Source: Cephalopachus bancanus (lineage: Eukaryota; Chordata; Mammalia; Primates; Tarsiidae). Taken from it: a DNA stretch of 64,000 nucleotides. The position numbers and the translations under genes were made by a program. The DNA lies in contig JAPVLO010000518.1 in the NCBI GenBank assembly GCA_027257055.1, forward strand, positions 310,001 to 374,000, given 5' to 3'. A model generated the notes under the pieces. That model was not told where the DNA came from, did not search any database, and saw only the letters and a list, made by a program, of their open reading frames with translations. Shown here in pieces: positions 12,373 to 24,245 of the stretch; position 1 is the stretch's first letter, and the number at the start of each line of letters is the position of its first letter.

Positions 12373-13242
12373 GGCAGGTTGAACATGAGGATTGAGCCTG
12401 GTCTCTTTGCAGTAACATTGGGATAAGCAGGGCTACCTTGGCTTGCTCACAGAGTCTCATAGAGGACTGGAGAAGAAGAAAACCCAAAGAAACTTGTCTC
12501 ATCCCTATCCAGGGAGAGGCAACTCACAGCTTCCTAAGGCAGTCCCCAATTTTTCCCAGCACTGTTAATGATGAGAACCTCCTTCTTACTTGAATCTCAG
12601 TTTTCCTTGCTATAACTTATTCCTGATGGCCCCTCTTCTTCCTTCTGGGCTAATAAAGAATAAATTAAAGTTATATTCCAATACAAGACACATACAAAGG
12701 TTGCAACTGGGTCTTGCCCATGCCTTCTTTTTCTTAGGCTACTTCTCCTAGGTACTGTCACCATTCTCAGCCTCTTCCTCATTCTGTTTTGAAAGTGTTG
12801 TAGTTTGTCACTATCTTTTGTTTAAAGGAGGTGCCTAGAATTGCATGGAATATTTAGGATATTGCAAAAGTTTTGCATATAAAAACTGGGCCAACCTATC
12901 CCTTGCTCTGAACCCCACCAATGGATCCTATTTGTTTTTGTAGGGCTCACATGAAATTGTGGGCTCATAGTATACTTACAGCAGACTAACCATTGTCCTC
13001 CTCTTCCAAACAAGTCATTTTCATAAAAGCTGACAAGCCCATTTTTTCCTCCCATCTTTTGCTTATAGAGATGATCAATAGTCTTATTGGATGTAATCAT
13101 GTTAGTTTAGACCACTGATTCTTAGTCATGGATCACATGCCTTCCAAGGGCCAATCAGGACTTCTGGAGGGGACAGAATTGAGTGGTGGTAGAGAACATA
13201 GCTGGGGAGTTTAAAAAGCGTAGTCGATATGGCATTATATTT
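12373..13242. other. Unassigned DNA
   Basis: No gene or repeat was recognised. Short minus-strand reading frames (12597-12782, 12822-13100) show no domain. Confidence 0.5.
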
Positions 13243-13250
13243 GAAAATAG

Positions 13251-13575
13251 TCTGGGCGCTATGGCTCACACCTATAATCTCAGCACTTTGGGAGGCCCAA
13301 ATAAGAGGATTGCCTGAGTCCATGGGTTTGAGGCCAGCCTGGGCAACTTGGTGAGACCTCATTCTACAATAAATCAAGAAAAACCAATTAGCCAGCTGTG
13401 ATGGTGCATACCTGTGGTTCCAGCTACTTGGAAGGCTGAGGTGGAAGGATCACCTGAGCCCAGCAGGTCGAGGCTGCAGTGCCCATGAGTGTGCCACTCA
13501 CTGCACTCCAGCCTGGGCAACAGAGTGAGACTCCGACTCAAAAAAGAAAAAGAAAAAGAAAAGAAAAGGAAGGAA

Positions 13576-13636
<61 letters not shown>

Positions 13637-13640
13637 GAAG
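13251..13640 (+). mobile_element. Alu with expanded (GAAA)n tail
   Basis: A full two-arm Alu runs from 'TCTGGGCGCTATGGCTCAC' to 'GTGAGACTCCGACTC'. Its A-rich tail has evolved into a long GAAA tetranucleotide array (about 13565-13640). 'GAAAATAG' at 13243 and 13641 is an exact target-site duplication. Confidence 0.95.
13565..13640 (+). repeat. (GAAA)n microsatellite in an Alu tail
   Basis: About 16 near-perfect GAAA/GGAA units lie between the Alu body and its right target duplication. The lysine/glutamate reading frames here are artefacts of the repeat. Confidence 0.95.
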
Positions 13641-13648
13641 GAAAATAG

Positions 13649-14997
13649 CTCATTGGCAAATCTTAGGAAATGAGAAGGCAAGGTATTAAAGATATCAAGT
13701 TACTACTTCTGCTGCAAATTTATACTTCACTGCCTGCTCTGGAAAAATTTAAGCTGGATTTCTTAAATACTTTTTCTTTGTTAGCTAGTATGATGTTTTT
13801 AAGCTAGTGTATTTTATCAGTAAAGGGTGATGCAGAGACACTGCAGAAGATGAGACACCTCCTTGTTAGCAGCTTTGTCTGTCACCCAAGGGCAGATTTC
13901 CAACAACTTCTGGAAAGTAAATTTCCAGCAAGTTCCACTAGTATGGCACTGCAGTGACCTCTGCCATTCAATGAGTCACAGCTCTTCCCTCTGCAACCAA
14001 GTCTGGATTTCAGTCCTGTGGAACATGGAGATCTTCCTTGGATACTCTAATTAAGTCCCAAGGGTAGTGGTTGCTTCTTATTTCTGGTATTCTTGTACTC
14101 TTTAGAGCTCTTTAATTTTTTACTAGCTAACCTCTCATTGCTCCAGTTTTCTCTTATAAATAATAATTATTTATGTCCAACTTTCCCTGGTCAAGTTACT
14201 GTGTGGTTTCTCTCTTTTCATTGAACCCTGACTGATATATATAATGCCACGAGAAAGAACTGGCTCTAGCTTGTTAACATCAGGTAAATAAATATCTCAA
14301 CACCTGAAAAATGCAAAACAAACCAATGAAACTGTCCCCTGCCTTGGATCATCTGGTGCTGAGTTACTAAATTCAATTCCTGTGCTTGATGTTCCATCAA
14401 TGGTCATCATTGCTCCCACCAATGGTCTCTGTGCTGCTTTTTCTCTCCAGTTACATCTGCATGAACAAGGTGACCTATAGTCTCACATCAATTCATTCCT
14501 TTTTGGGATGTGATTATCTTTTAACTGAATGCTTATTCCTCTTCTGAACCAGTCCTAGCTTCTTATAAATCTGGCTTGCCACTCAACTTCTTTGAAAAAT
14601 CTCTCTAGATGAACTTTACCACACGTTGCTTGCTCAACTGTCCCGTAAGTGCTTTCGGCACTTCTATAGTCTTAGTGTACATATGCAATGTAAAAGATAC
14701 ATTTTAAATGTTTGAAATCTCTGAGATAAGTCTGTTGAGACTCTGCCATTAAGTCACACACTCCTCAAAAGCAGGAACTTTGTCTTTTATTTCTCCTGTA
14801 TTTCTTCCTTGAGGGATCTGGTACTATGCTCACTGAAGACTTCTTGCTTAGTTGGAGCTAACTGAATGACTAGGGGCAACTGGAACCTTTAGTTCTTTGT
14901 CAGTTCTTTGACAAACAATGCGCTGAAAACTGCTGCAGGAGAAGAAAAGTGCACAAAGAAGTAGCCATACCCTTGAGGCATACGTAACATGAAAAAA
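13649..14997. other. Unassigned DNA
   Basis: No gene or repeat was recognised with confidence. Confidence 0.5.
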
Positions 14998-15227
14998 TGC
15001 CTGAGCCCACAGGTTCGAGACCCGCCTGGGCAGCGAGACCTCATCTCTACAATAAATCAAAAAATCAGCTGGGCGTGGTAGCGCATGCCTGTAATTCCGG
15101 CTACTCGGAAGGCTGAGGCGGTAGGATCGCCGGAGCCCAGCAGGTTGAGGCTGCGGTGGCCGGGAGCGGCCTCTGCACTTCAGTCTGGGCGACAGAGTGA
15201 GACTCCAACTCAAAAAAAAAAAAAATG
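14998..15227 (+). mobile_element. Alu, 5'-truncated
   Basis: It starts inside the left arm at 'GCCTGAGCCCACAGGTTCG' and runs through 'CCGGGAGCGGCC' to 'GAGACTCCAACTC' plus an A tail. 'AAAAAATGC' on both sides may be the target duplication. It belongs to the young GC-rich subtype. Confidence 0.93.
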
Positions 15228-15639
15228 CACAGCTGATACATTCCCTACTCAAAAGTAGTATAGTAGTCAAAAGTGAATTCCATCCAATGTGGCATCAACA
15301 CTGTGTCAAGCTGCAGAGTCAACTAAAGGTTACGGAGTAGGGGCCATGCTTAAGTGCAAACACAACTGGGACATACACTAGCCATAGTTACTGTAAGTAG
15401 GTTCTTAAATAGTTTTCTCAACACCCTGTATGCATCAGTTAGCAAATCTGAGACATCAACAGTGAGCTGGAACACAGCTTTTCTATCTGCACTGAAGCCA
15501 GGCTTGATATTGCATTAGTTCTTCAGGGTTGGAAACAAGAGCAGACAACAGAAGGCTGGCTCACCAGTTTCTACTTGGGAGTAAGGAAGACAGGCAAAAG
15601 AAATGTGGTGAAGACTCCTTTTTCTTTAATGTTTAATTT
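15228..15639. other. Unassigned spacer
   Basis: Nothing recognised between the two Alus. Confidence 0.5.
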
Positions 15640-15832
15640 TTTTTTTGAGTTGGAGTCTCACTCTGTCGCCCAGACTGGAGTGCAGTGGTCGCTCCCGGCC
15701 ACCGCAGCCTCGACCTGCTGGGCTCTGGCGATCCTTCCGCCTCAGCCTTCCGAGTAGCTGGAATTACAGGCATGCGCTACCACGCCTGGCTGATTTTTTT
15801 TTTTTTTTACTAATTGTAGAGATGAGGACTCG
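15640..15832 (-). mobile_element. Alu, right arm and linker
   Basis: 'GAGTTGGAGTCTCACTCTG' through 'CACGCCTGGCTGATT', then an expanded T run and 'TTGTAGAGATGAGG'. It stops there, abutting an L1 tail of the same orientation. Confidence 0.9.
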
Positions 15833-15837
15833 CTAAA

Positions 15838-16003
15838 TATGTGGGGTACAACTCAGGGTTAGGTATACAAATGTTCATTATGCAGGTATCCTTGTTGATG
15901 AGGTGTGACCCACCTCCCCTGGCAGTTTCCCACTACTACCAATTCCACCCCTGCCCTCCCCTGACAGTTTCCCACTACTGCCAATCCCTTTCTTATGGTG
16001 AAG
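15838..16003 (-). mobile_element. L1 3' end fragment
   Basis: 'GTGGGGTACAACTCAGGG' and 'CTTGTTGATGAGGTGTGACC' mirror the L1 3' UTR at 63-200. A pyrimidine-rich stretch contains two copies of 'AGTTTCCCACTACT'. Confidence 0.8.
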
Positions 16004-16364
16004 ACTTCTTGAGGAAGACCTATGTGCTACTACCTACTCTATAAATACTATAAGCTTATCAACACTGGCTTGTAGCCCTCAGGAACAAAGTTAATAATTT
16101 TGAACCATGGGGCCACAAATAAGAGTAAAGAAACAAAATTATGAATGATGATCAAGCCAGTAGCTAACTTTCTGGAAGATCAGCTTAGATGGAATGAGTA
16201 GAGAGCTGCTGATCCTTCATTAGCCTTTATCCCCAGGCTAAAGCACATAAACATTAGTGACGTCAGCAGCATCCCTCTATGAATGCAGTGGGCAGTGAGT
16301 TAGACAGGTCTAATATGTCAGAAGAAATAAGGGATAATACTGACACAATAAAGAAAAGAAGAAT
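16004..16364. other. Unassigned DNA
   Basis: Nothing recognised. Confidence 0.5.
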
Positions 16365-16646
16365 GGCTGGGCGTGGTAGCTCATGTCTATAATCCCAGCA
16401 CTTTGGGAGGCTGAGGTGAGAGGACTGCCTGAGCCCATGGGTTCAAGACCAGCCTGGGCAACTTGGTGAGACCTCATCTCTACAATAAATAAAAAAATTA
16501 GCCGGGCATGGTGGTGCATGCCTGTAGATCCAGCTACTTGTAAGACTGAGGCAGAAGAATCACCTGAGCCCAGCAGGTTGAGGCTGTGGTGGTCGTGAGT
16601 TTGCCACTGCACAGTGGCAAAGTGACACTCCGACTCAAAAAAAAAA
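16365..16646 (+). mobile_element. Alu, nearly full length
   Basis: 'GGCTGGGCGTGGTAGCTC' through 'GACACTCCGACTC' plus an A tail. 'AATGGCTG' recurs at the left edge and after the tail. The right arm has lost its 'CTCCAGCCTGGG' segment. Confidence 0.92.
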
Positions 16647-17960
16647 ATGGCTGTATTGCAATCTCACAAAAGGAATAAAACCCAAACACAATGTATTTGA
16701 TAGAAAACAATATTTTTTTAGCACTATTTTCAGATACGTAGACAAATAATGTTTCCAGTGTATCTTAAGTTCATGACCGATATAACCAGTGCTCAGGACA
16801 GTCATTGATTTCTTGGATTTGAGAAGCCTGCTTCATATCTTAGGAAACATTATTATTTAAGATATAGCCTCCAAAAACCATGGCCTAAATGTCCAAAGGC
16901 ACCATTATTAATCAATGAGAGTAGAATTTGGGTGCCAGTTCTTAATTTATTATAAAAAAGAACCAAACTTTAGTTAAAATTACATAGAAAATTTCTATTA
17001 AAATGTTCTATTTAATTATAACTAAGGAAGCCTACATTCAGCTCTAGGGAATTCTAGTAATATGAATCAGTCAGTCAACCAATCAATCAATCAATCTCTC
17101 TCTCTCTCCCCCTCTTGCTCGCTGGTTCCCTTCCTCCCTCTCTCTTTTTCTCTCTCTCATATAATTTTGTCACTTATTTCTGATACTCAGAAAACAGTGC
17201 TACTGGTTGAAAATAACCCAATTCTGAACATGTAAGAACTCTTTGAAAATTTTACTTGATGGGACTACAAGGACAGCTTTATTAACCAAATTTAGTATTC
17301 CAACAATGCAGACTTCAGCAAAATATTATTTATGTCACCACCGATATCTCCCCAAGAGATAGAAAGATTCTTGGTACATCATTAGATTTAAAAAAAAATC
17401 ATTGAGCATTTTATTTTTGTTGCTTGACAAATTCTACAGTTTGCTTTGCCAGTATCTGAGGATTATGTATGTTGGGACAGTGCTGTCTTGATTTCTGATG
17501 CTTTATCTTAGCTGAATATGGCAGTGATTTAGGATAGGCTTAATATAGGATAGTAGCTGCAGGAATGATAATGCTATTCTGTTTAAGGCTTGCTTAGTAA
17601 TGTACCTAATACAAAATTACCTCCAATTAGATTCCATATCCATGCCCAATTATCAGCATTGATGTAGAGCAGGAATGGACCATGTGTATCTGATTTTCAG
17701 TGCACATGAGAACAGTTATCATTGCCATGCACCTCAGACTTGTGCTCCTCTCTGCGTGCTTCCTAAACCCTTCCACCCAAGGCAATCAAGATCCCATCAG
17801 CCCCAATGAAAAGGGTCATAAACTCACCACCTTTAGTGATTATCGACATCTGATTTAGATAATTCATGTTTACAGTTATGTTCAGATTTCCTTTATTGTA
17901 AGAGAAGCAATCAACTTCAGAATGACAATGTTAGGTTTTTCAACTCTCTCACTGTAAAAC
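16647..17960. other. Unassigned DNA with a TC-rich patch
   Basis: At 17070-17160 an (ATCA)n run passes into (TC)n and mixed pyrimidines. No gene or interspersed repeat was recognised elsewhere. Confidence 0.5.
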
Positions 17961-17970
17961 AACTTATGAG

Positions 17971-18271
17971 CCGGGCTCGGTGGCTCAGCCTGTAATCCCG
18001 CGCCTTTGGGAGGCTGAGGTGAGTGGATTGCCTGAGCCCGCGGGTTCGAGACCCGCCTGGGCAGGCGAGACTTCATCTCTACAATAAATCAAAAAATCAG
18101 CCGGGCGTGGTAGCGCGTGCCTGTAATTCCGGCTACTTGGAAGGCTGAGGTGGAAGGATCGCCGGAGCCCAGCAGGTGAGGCTGCGGTGGCCGGGAGCGG
18201 CCACTGCACTCCAGTCTGGGCGACAGAGTGAGACTCCAACTCAAAAACAACAACAACAACAACAACAACAT
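17971..18271 (+). mobile_element. Young Alu with (CAA)n tail
   Basis: A full two-arm copy opens 'CCGGGCTCGGTGGCTCAGCC' and contains 'GCGGGTTCGAGACCCGCC' and 'CCGGGAGCGGCCACTGCAC'. The tail is (ACA)n. The exact duplication 'AACTTATGAG' at 17961 and 18272, plus many retained CpGs, suggests a recent insertion. Confidence 0.97.
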
Positions 18272-18281
18272 AACTTATGAG

Positions 18282-18724
18282 GCAGAATTTTTTCCTTGAA
18301 TTCTACTTTGGGGCAAATATAGCCTAGCAGTTTGACCACAGATCAAGTTTTAGAAGTTCAGAGTTTTAATCTCAAATTCTCATCACAGAGCAGCTACAGG
18401 ATGCAAGGAACTGTCCCAGGTGCTCAATCCTAGTTCATTATTCGGAGGATCATTCAACAAATAATAAAATGGATAGTATCTTCATAAGGGAAGAGCAAAA
18501 TTAGGAGGGGCTTTGCATTGGAAGAACAGCTTAGTAGGAGAACTAACTGTAATTTCTGTGTGAATTATTTTGGGCAGTTGGGAAGTCACAGAGATGCATT
18601 TAAACTAATAATCAATTAGAAATTGTATACTTTTCATGGGGGAAATCTCTCTGCTATACTTGTCAAAACCCTTAGAATTTGAGTAACAAAGAAAAAAGAA
18701 AGATCAGTTTGTTTCAAAGAATAA
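18282..18724. other. Unassigned DNA
   Basis: Nothing recognised. Confidence 0.5.
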
Positions 18725-19310
18725 CAAGTGATGTCAATAGCTGAGATATGAAATCGACCTAAGTATCCATCAACAGATAAATGGAGAAAGAATATGTAGC
18801 ACATAAACATAATGAAATGCTGATCAACCTAAAAAAGAAGAAAATTCTGTCATTTACAACAATAGGGATAAACCTGGAAAACGTGCTAAGTGAAATAAGC
18901 TAGGCAAAGAAATACAAATACCTCATGATCTTATTTATATGGGGGATCTGAAAAAGTTGAATGCATAGAAGCAGAGAGTAGAGTGGTTGTTACTAGGGCT
19001 GGAGGCGGGGGGTGGGGGGACTGGGGAGATGTTGAAGAAAGGATACAATATTTTAGTGAGGTAGGATAAATAAGTTCAAGAGAGATTTATTATACAATAT
19101 GATGTCTGTAGTTAGCAACAACGTATTGTATACATGAAAATTGCTAAGAAAGATTTTAGTGTTCTCACCACACACACACAAAAGACAAGCAAAAGAGGTA
19201 ATGGATATGTTAACTAGCTTTATTTGACCACAGGTATGCATATATCAAAACACTGTGTTGCACACCACAAATATATACAATTCTTATTTGCCCATTAAGG
19301 AAAAGAACAA
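18725..19310 (+). mobile_element. Old L1 3' end, 5'-truncated
   Basis: ORF2 C-terminal relics such as 'AAGTATCCATCAACAGATAAA' and 'GCTAAGTGAAATAAGC' are followed by a G-rich 'GGAGGCGGGGGGTGGGGGG' stretch and a diverged 3' UTR with a short CA run. The coding relic has many stops. Confidence 0.8.
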
Positions 19311-22004
19311 TAGGTGATGTTGCTGAATTCAAGATGCACAGCAATAGAACATGGAAATGCAGTAAACCCTTTTCTGAATTGATCCGAAGAAGAACACGTC
19401 CACGTAAATGTTGTGGATAAGCTTGCTCACCCCAACTGTCCAATATTACAGTATTTTCTTCTCCTTCCTTCTAAAGAGGTGCTATCACCATAACAGCCCA
19501 CATCCCATAACTTGTTTGCAAAAGCAGCAGAAGGGGTGCTCTATCATCAATTATATAATTTGGCTTCTGGATGTACCCAACAAACACATCTAAATTCTTC
19601 GGAATATTTAAAATCCTTTTGCATCCTCACAATGTCCAGCATCTATATGTCAAACATCCCAAACTATACAAATCTGTAAACTGGATTGGAGACCCCAGGA
19701 TGCTACAAAGAGGGCCACAAAAAGGAAGAATGGAGTGGGAGGAAGTATTCTAACGTGCTTAAATCAGAGAATAAAAGAGGAAATTATGCAAACCAGAGAA
19801 ACTCAGTTTATTTGTAGATTCCTATTTGAAAAACTAAAAATACAGAAAGCAGGTTTGACTTCTTCTGCCTCTGATATTTACATTTGTGACTGTGAACAGC
19901 TGTAATTTCAAGGCAGGAAGTCTGATGCTCACAGCCTTGTCACTAAGTGTCTTTGGGACTGATAATGAATCATATACACCACACTCTCTGGAAAGCAATC
20001 TTGGAAGGAAGCAGGCACTCATGTCTAAAATGTTAGACCCTGGAGCTAGTACATATTTTGATTAAAGTGAAAAAATTACATGGGCTCAAAGGATGTTTTC
20101 CCCACAATATTACTGTCTTATTTATATGACAGGAATGACTACAGTACTTTGTGTTGCTTATTCTTACTGAATATAAGCTAAGGATGACAGTGGGGCTTAT
20201 TAAGGCATGTCAGGCCAATTGACTCTGGCAGGGCTATGTGAGGAAAGAAGACAGCTGGCCGGCTGGGTGTTGTTTTGGAAACTTTGTTTCATGATGGGAG
20301 TACCATGTGAACAATTTAAACACTGCTATCTTTGTATGAGTAATCTTGATTATATTCATATTCAGTGCATAAAAGGTCCCAGTAAAGAGTTTGAAAAATC
20401 AGTAAAAATTTCTCCTTGAAGTTCTAAGTCTAAGTGAGCCATTGGCCTCTTAGTGACTGCAAGTTGTTTGTAATTTGGAGGTGGAAGACAGTCAATAAGA
20501 AAAGGAGGCTGGTGTTTGCTTCACAAATGGCCATCACAAATGACTGGTAATGTTAGTCTTGACAGAAAGACTAATGATAAAGAGTAGAATATTGTCTTAC
20601 CCGTCCTTTCTGGCTAAAATATAGAGGTACAAAATTAAGGGAGGCATGAGAGATACTTTGAAGATAGAAAACACCAAGTGTTACTTCTTTCTCTGCTAGC
20701 AAGCCATGCTTATTACTGCTGCTGGATTTGTGCCCATGAATGGGAGGATTTTGTCTCCAGTACTGTGGAGCTGAGATGTGCAGCATTTTGCTCACAGAAC
20801 AAAAATGCAAAATTGTTTGTTGTTTAAACTGACTGTTTTCTGTGATAGGACCCTAAATGCCAAATGTAATTACAGTCATTGTTTTCGAAGGAATGTTGTA
20901 ATTAATTCGGACTGAAAGGACACCTTCTTTTTTACATGTTTTGCTTGGTGAAGGAGGACAACGTATTCAATGTAATTAATGTCTTTTAAACAAATGCATG
21001 ACACTGAAAACTATCCAGGTGGAGACTTCATGCAAGGACAATGTTAGTGAGGAGTTTATCTGACTATATATAATTTGCAGAGATGTTTTAGTAAATTAGA
21101 AGTGAGAAAGGTTCTCTATGGATAACCTACAGGCAGATGTCAGTCACCTAAATCATCATAGGAAGATGTATGAAAAACTAAATATTTCTTCATAATATTT
21201 AAGAAAGTGAGAACACAATGTTTATTATCCACAAACCATCTCAGTGATTAATAGCCACATGACCAAAAAGTTCTTCTTAAACCTGAACTCAGATTTATTC
21301 TTCTTTTGCTCTTTAATAAATTATCTGGAGATAAATATTTCTTATACATGATAACTAAAGACACATCTCATGTTTCCACAAGGGAAAGAAAGAGGAGAAG
21401 CACATCCTTCATAAATCTCACCTTGCTATTTTCTTTAATACTTCTATTTTTTTCAGTTGAAAGGCTAATACTAAATAGTCCTCAAAGAAAATAACTCTTT
21501 CTCTTCTTCTTCATAAATTCATTCATCTATCCATCCACACATCCATCCTTTTTTTCTTCAAAATAATTACCCCTTTTACCTTCAATATGTAAATCATAAG
21601 AAGACAGAACTGCTTCAGCTGAAGGGATGGTGATGAAGAGGCCCATCCACTGATTTGACCCTCTTTTCCCAGCCCTTTGTCCCCCCTTGGGGTGCAACTG
21701 AATCACCTCCATGTACCCTATGAGACTCTGTGGAGCTCAGGAAGAAAAGGATTTCTAAGGAGCTGAAATGGCTTGTCCCTGAGTAACAAACTATTAGAAG
21801 AGATGAAATTCAATAGGAATTTCTTGGTTCTCCGCATGTCCTCTTTTATTTACAAAGCATAAGCATTAATAAGAGGACACCTCTGATTTTCCATATTAAC
21901 TTCTTAACCAGCAGTGGGGTTGTAGGGCGTAGCAACAGATCTACAAACTGCTGAATGTTTTGGAGGTAGATGCTCCTCTTTCAGATGTGTGTGAACATTT
22001 CATA
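19311..22004. other. Unassigned DNA, 2.7 kb
   Basis: No gene or repeat was recognised. The reading frames here (60-79 residues) carry no motif I know. Confidence 0.5.
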
Positions 22005-22016
22005 ATATTTGGTTTA

Positions 22017-22318
22017 TTTTTTATTTTTATTTTTTATTTTTTTTTGAGTTGGAGTCTGACTCTGTCACCCAGACTGGAGTGCAGTGGCCGCTCCCGGCCA
22101 TGGCAGCCTCCACCTGCTGGGCTCTGAGATCCTTCCGCCTCAGCCTTCCAAGTAGCTGGAACTACAGGCGCTACCACGCCTAGCTAATTTTGATTTATTG
22201 TAGAGATGAGGTCTCGCCAAGTTGCCCAGGCGGGTCTCGAACCCACGGGCTCAGGCAATCCACTCACCTCAGCCTCCCAAAGGCACGGGATTACAGGCTG
22301 AGTCACTGAGCCTGGCTT
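22017..22318 (-). mobile_element. Alu, full length
   Basis: A T-rich tail, 'GAGTTGGAGTCTGACTCTG', both arms, and the end 'GAGTCACTGAGCCTGGC'. Target duplication 'ATATTNGGTTTA' at 22005 and 22319 has one mismatch. Confidence 0.95.
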
Positions 22319-22499
22319 ATATTAGGTTTAAATTAAAAGTAGCAGTAGCAGTTGAGAGATCATTACTGTGTGGATGGCTGAAAAGTCCTCTAACATCCAA
22401 AATATTCAAGACTTATGATCCCAATAACATCTTCTTAATATGTTTATGCGTAAATATAACCTTTTGTTTCTGAATTAGACACATGCAGTCACATGCCCA

Positions 22500-22920
22500 A
22501 TGTTTCAGTTATTTACATTTGTGAAACAAACTACCTCAAAATTTAGTGGCTTAAAACAACACCGATTCGGAGTCAGAAATTTGTGTTTCTCATGGCATTG
22601 CCTGGGGTGTGGGAATATCCAGAAGGTTCAACGTGGCCTCCCTCATATGGTTGGCAGTTCATGCTGGCTTTGGCTGGGAGCTCAGCTGTAGCTATTGGCC
22701 AGAGGCCTTGGTTCTCCTTCGTGTGGACCTCTCCACACGGCTATTTGGCCTTTCTCACAGCACAGCAGCTAGGCTCCAAGAATAGGTGCATCAAAATTTG
22801 AAGGAAGAATCTGCAGATCTCTTAAGTATCAGTCTCAGAAGCTATTCAGAGTCACTTCTGCCACAGTTTGGGGCATCGAGAGGTAAAGAACCAGCTCAGA
22901 TTGAAAGAGGAATGTCAAAA
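22500..22920 (-). mobile_element. Probable MaLR (MLT1-type) LTR remnant
   Basis: 'CAAACTACCTCAAAATTTAG' with 'TGGCTTAAAACAACA', then 'GTGTGGACCTCTCCAC', resembles the reverse strand of an ancient MaLR solo LTR. The assignment rests on memory of the family and is moderate at best. Confidence 0.45.
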
Positions 22921-22924
22921 TCAC

Positions 22925-24245
22925 ATTGCAAAAGAACATGAGAGGCCGGGAAGAAATACTTGCAACTCATATATCTAATTTGTATCTAGAATATATAAAG
23001 AACTCTCTTACCACTCAATAATAAAAAACAAATAACACTACAACAAAAAATAGGTGTTTTTCTAATGAAGATATACAAATGGCCGGTAAATGCATGGAAA
23101 GATGCTCAAACATCATTAGCCATCAGGAAAATGCAAATAAAAACCACAGTGAAAGAACACTTTACATTTTCCAGGATAATTATAATAAAAAAGACAAATA
23201 AGAACAAGTGTTGGTGAGGATGTGAAAAAATTAGAATCCTCATTTGCTGCTAAGAATGTAAAATACCACAACTGCTGTGGAAAAGTCTGGTAGTTAGTTC
23301 CTCTGAAGTTTAAACACAGAGTTACCATTTTACCAATTTAATGCTAGGGACATACTAAAGAGAAATAAAAACATGTGTCCACACAATAGCTTGTACATGA
23401 ATGTTCACAGCAGCATTATTCATAATAGCCTCAAAAGTGGAAACACCCAAAATGTCGATCAGCAGAATGGATAAATAAAATGCGATATATCCATATAATC
23501 AAACATTAGCATTGTCATTTGCAATAAAAACAAATGCAATATTGATGCATGCTATAACATGAGTAATCCTTGAAAATATTATGCTAAGTAAAGGAAGCCA
23601 GTCACTAAACCCCACAGATTGCATGATTCAATTTATATAAAATGTCCAGAATAGGCAACTCTATAGAGACGAAAAGATTAGTAATTGCCTAGGGTTGTGG
23701 GGTAGAGGGGGTGGGGAGGAAGGTAAGATAGAATTACTGCTAATCAGAATGAGTTTTTTTTGGGGGAGTGGACAGGTGATGATAAAAATGTTCTAAAACT
23801 AACTGTCGGCCCAGCTCGGTGGCTCGCACCTATAATCCCAGCACTTTGGGAGGCCAAGGTGAGAGGACTGCCTGAACCCACAGGTTCGAGACCATTCTGG
23901 GTCACTTGGCGAAGTCTCATCTCTACAATTAAAAAAAAAAAATTAGCCAGGCATGGTGGCATGTGCCTGTAGTCCCAGCTACTTAGAAGGCTGAGGCGGA
24001 AGTATCGCCTGAGCCTAGCAGGTCAAGGCTGCAGTGACTGGGAGTGTGCCACTGCCCTCCAGCCTGGGTGACAGAATGAGACTCCAACTCAAAAAACTCC
24101 CCCCAAAACAAAAAACTAATTGTGGTGGTGATTGTACAACCCATGAATATATCAAAGAGTATTATATTGCATACTTAAATTGGATGAATTTTATGGTATG
24201 TTATATGCTAATAAGTTGTTATTTTAGAAAAATAAAAGACAGAAT
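22925..24245 (+). mobile_element. Old L1, ORF2 3' half and 3' UTR, split by an Alu
   Basis: ORF2 relics include 'AATGGCCGGTAAATGCATGG', 'CATTAGCCATCAGGAAAATGC', 'GGTGAGGATGTG' and 'CACAGCAGCATTATTCATAATA'. A G-rich segment follows at 23690-23720, then 'ATTGTACAACCCATGAATAT'. An Alu at 23809 interrupts the end. Multiple stops and indels show it is inactive. Confidence 0.88.
23809..24105 (+). mobile_element. Alu inside an L1
   Basis: 'GGCCCAGCTCGGTGGCTCG' through 'GAGACTCCAACTC', then an impure A tail (CCCCCC/AAAAC). 'AAAACTAACTGT' on the left and 'AAAACTAATTGT' on the right form the target duplication. Confidence 0.94.

Noticed and set aside
13479..13689. Lys/Glu-rich reading frames
   Set aside because: They are produced by the (GAAA)n tail of an Alu.
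14848..15270. 140-residue minus-strand reading frame
   Set aside because: Most of it is translated Alu antisense sequence ([13 protein letters not shown] type), a common artefact.
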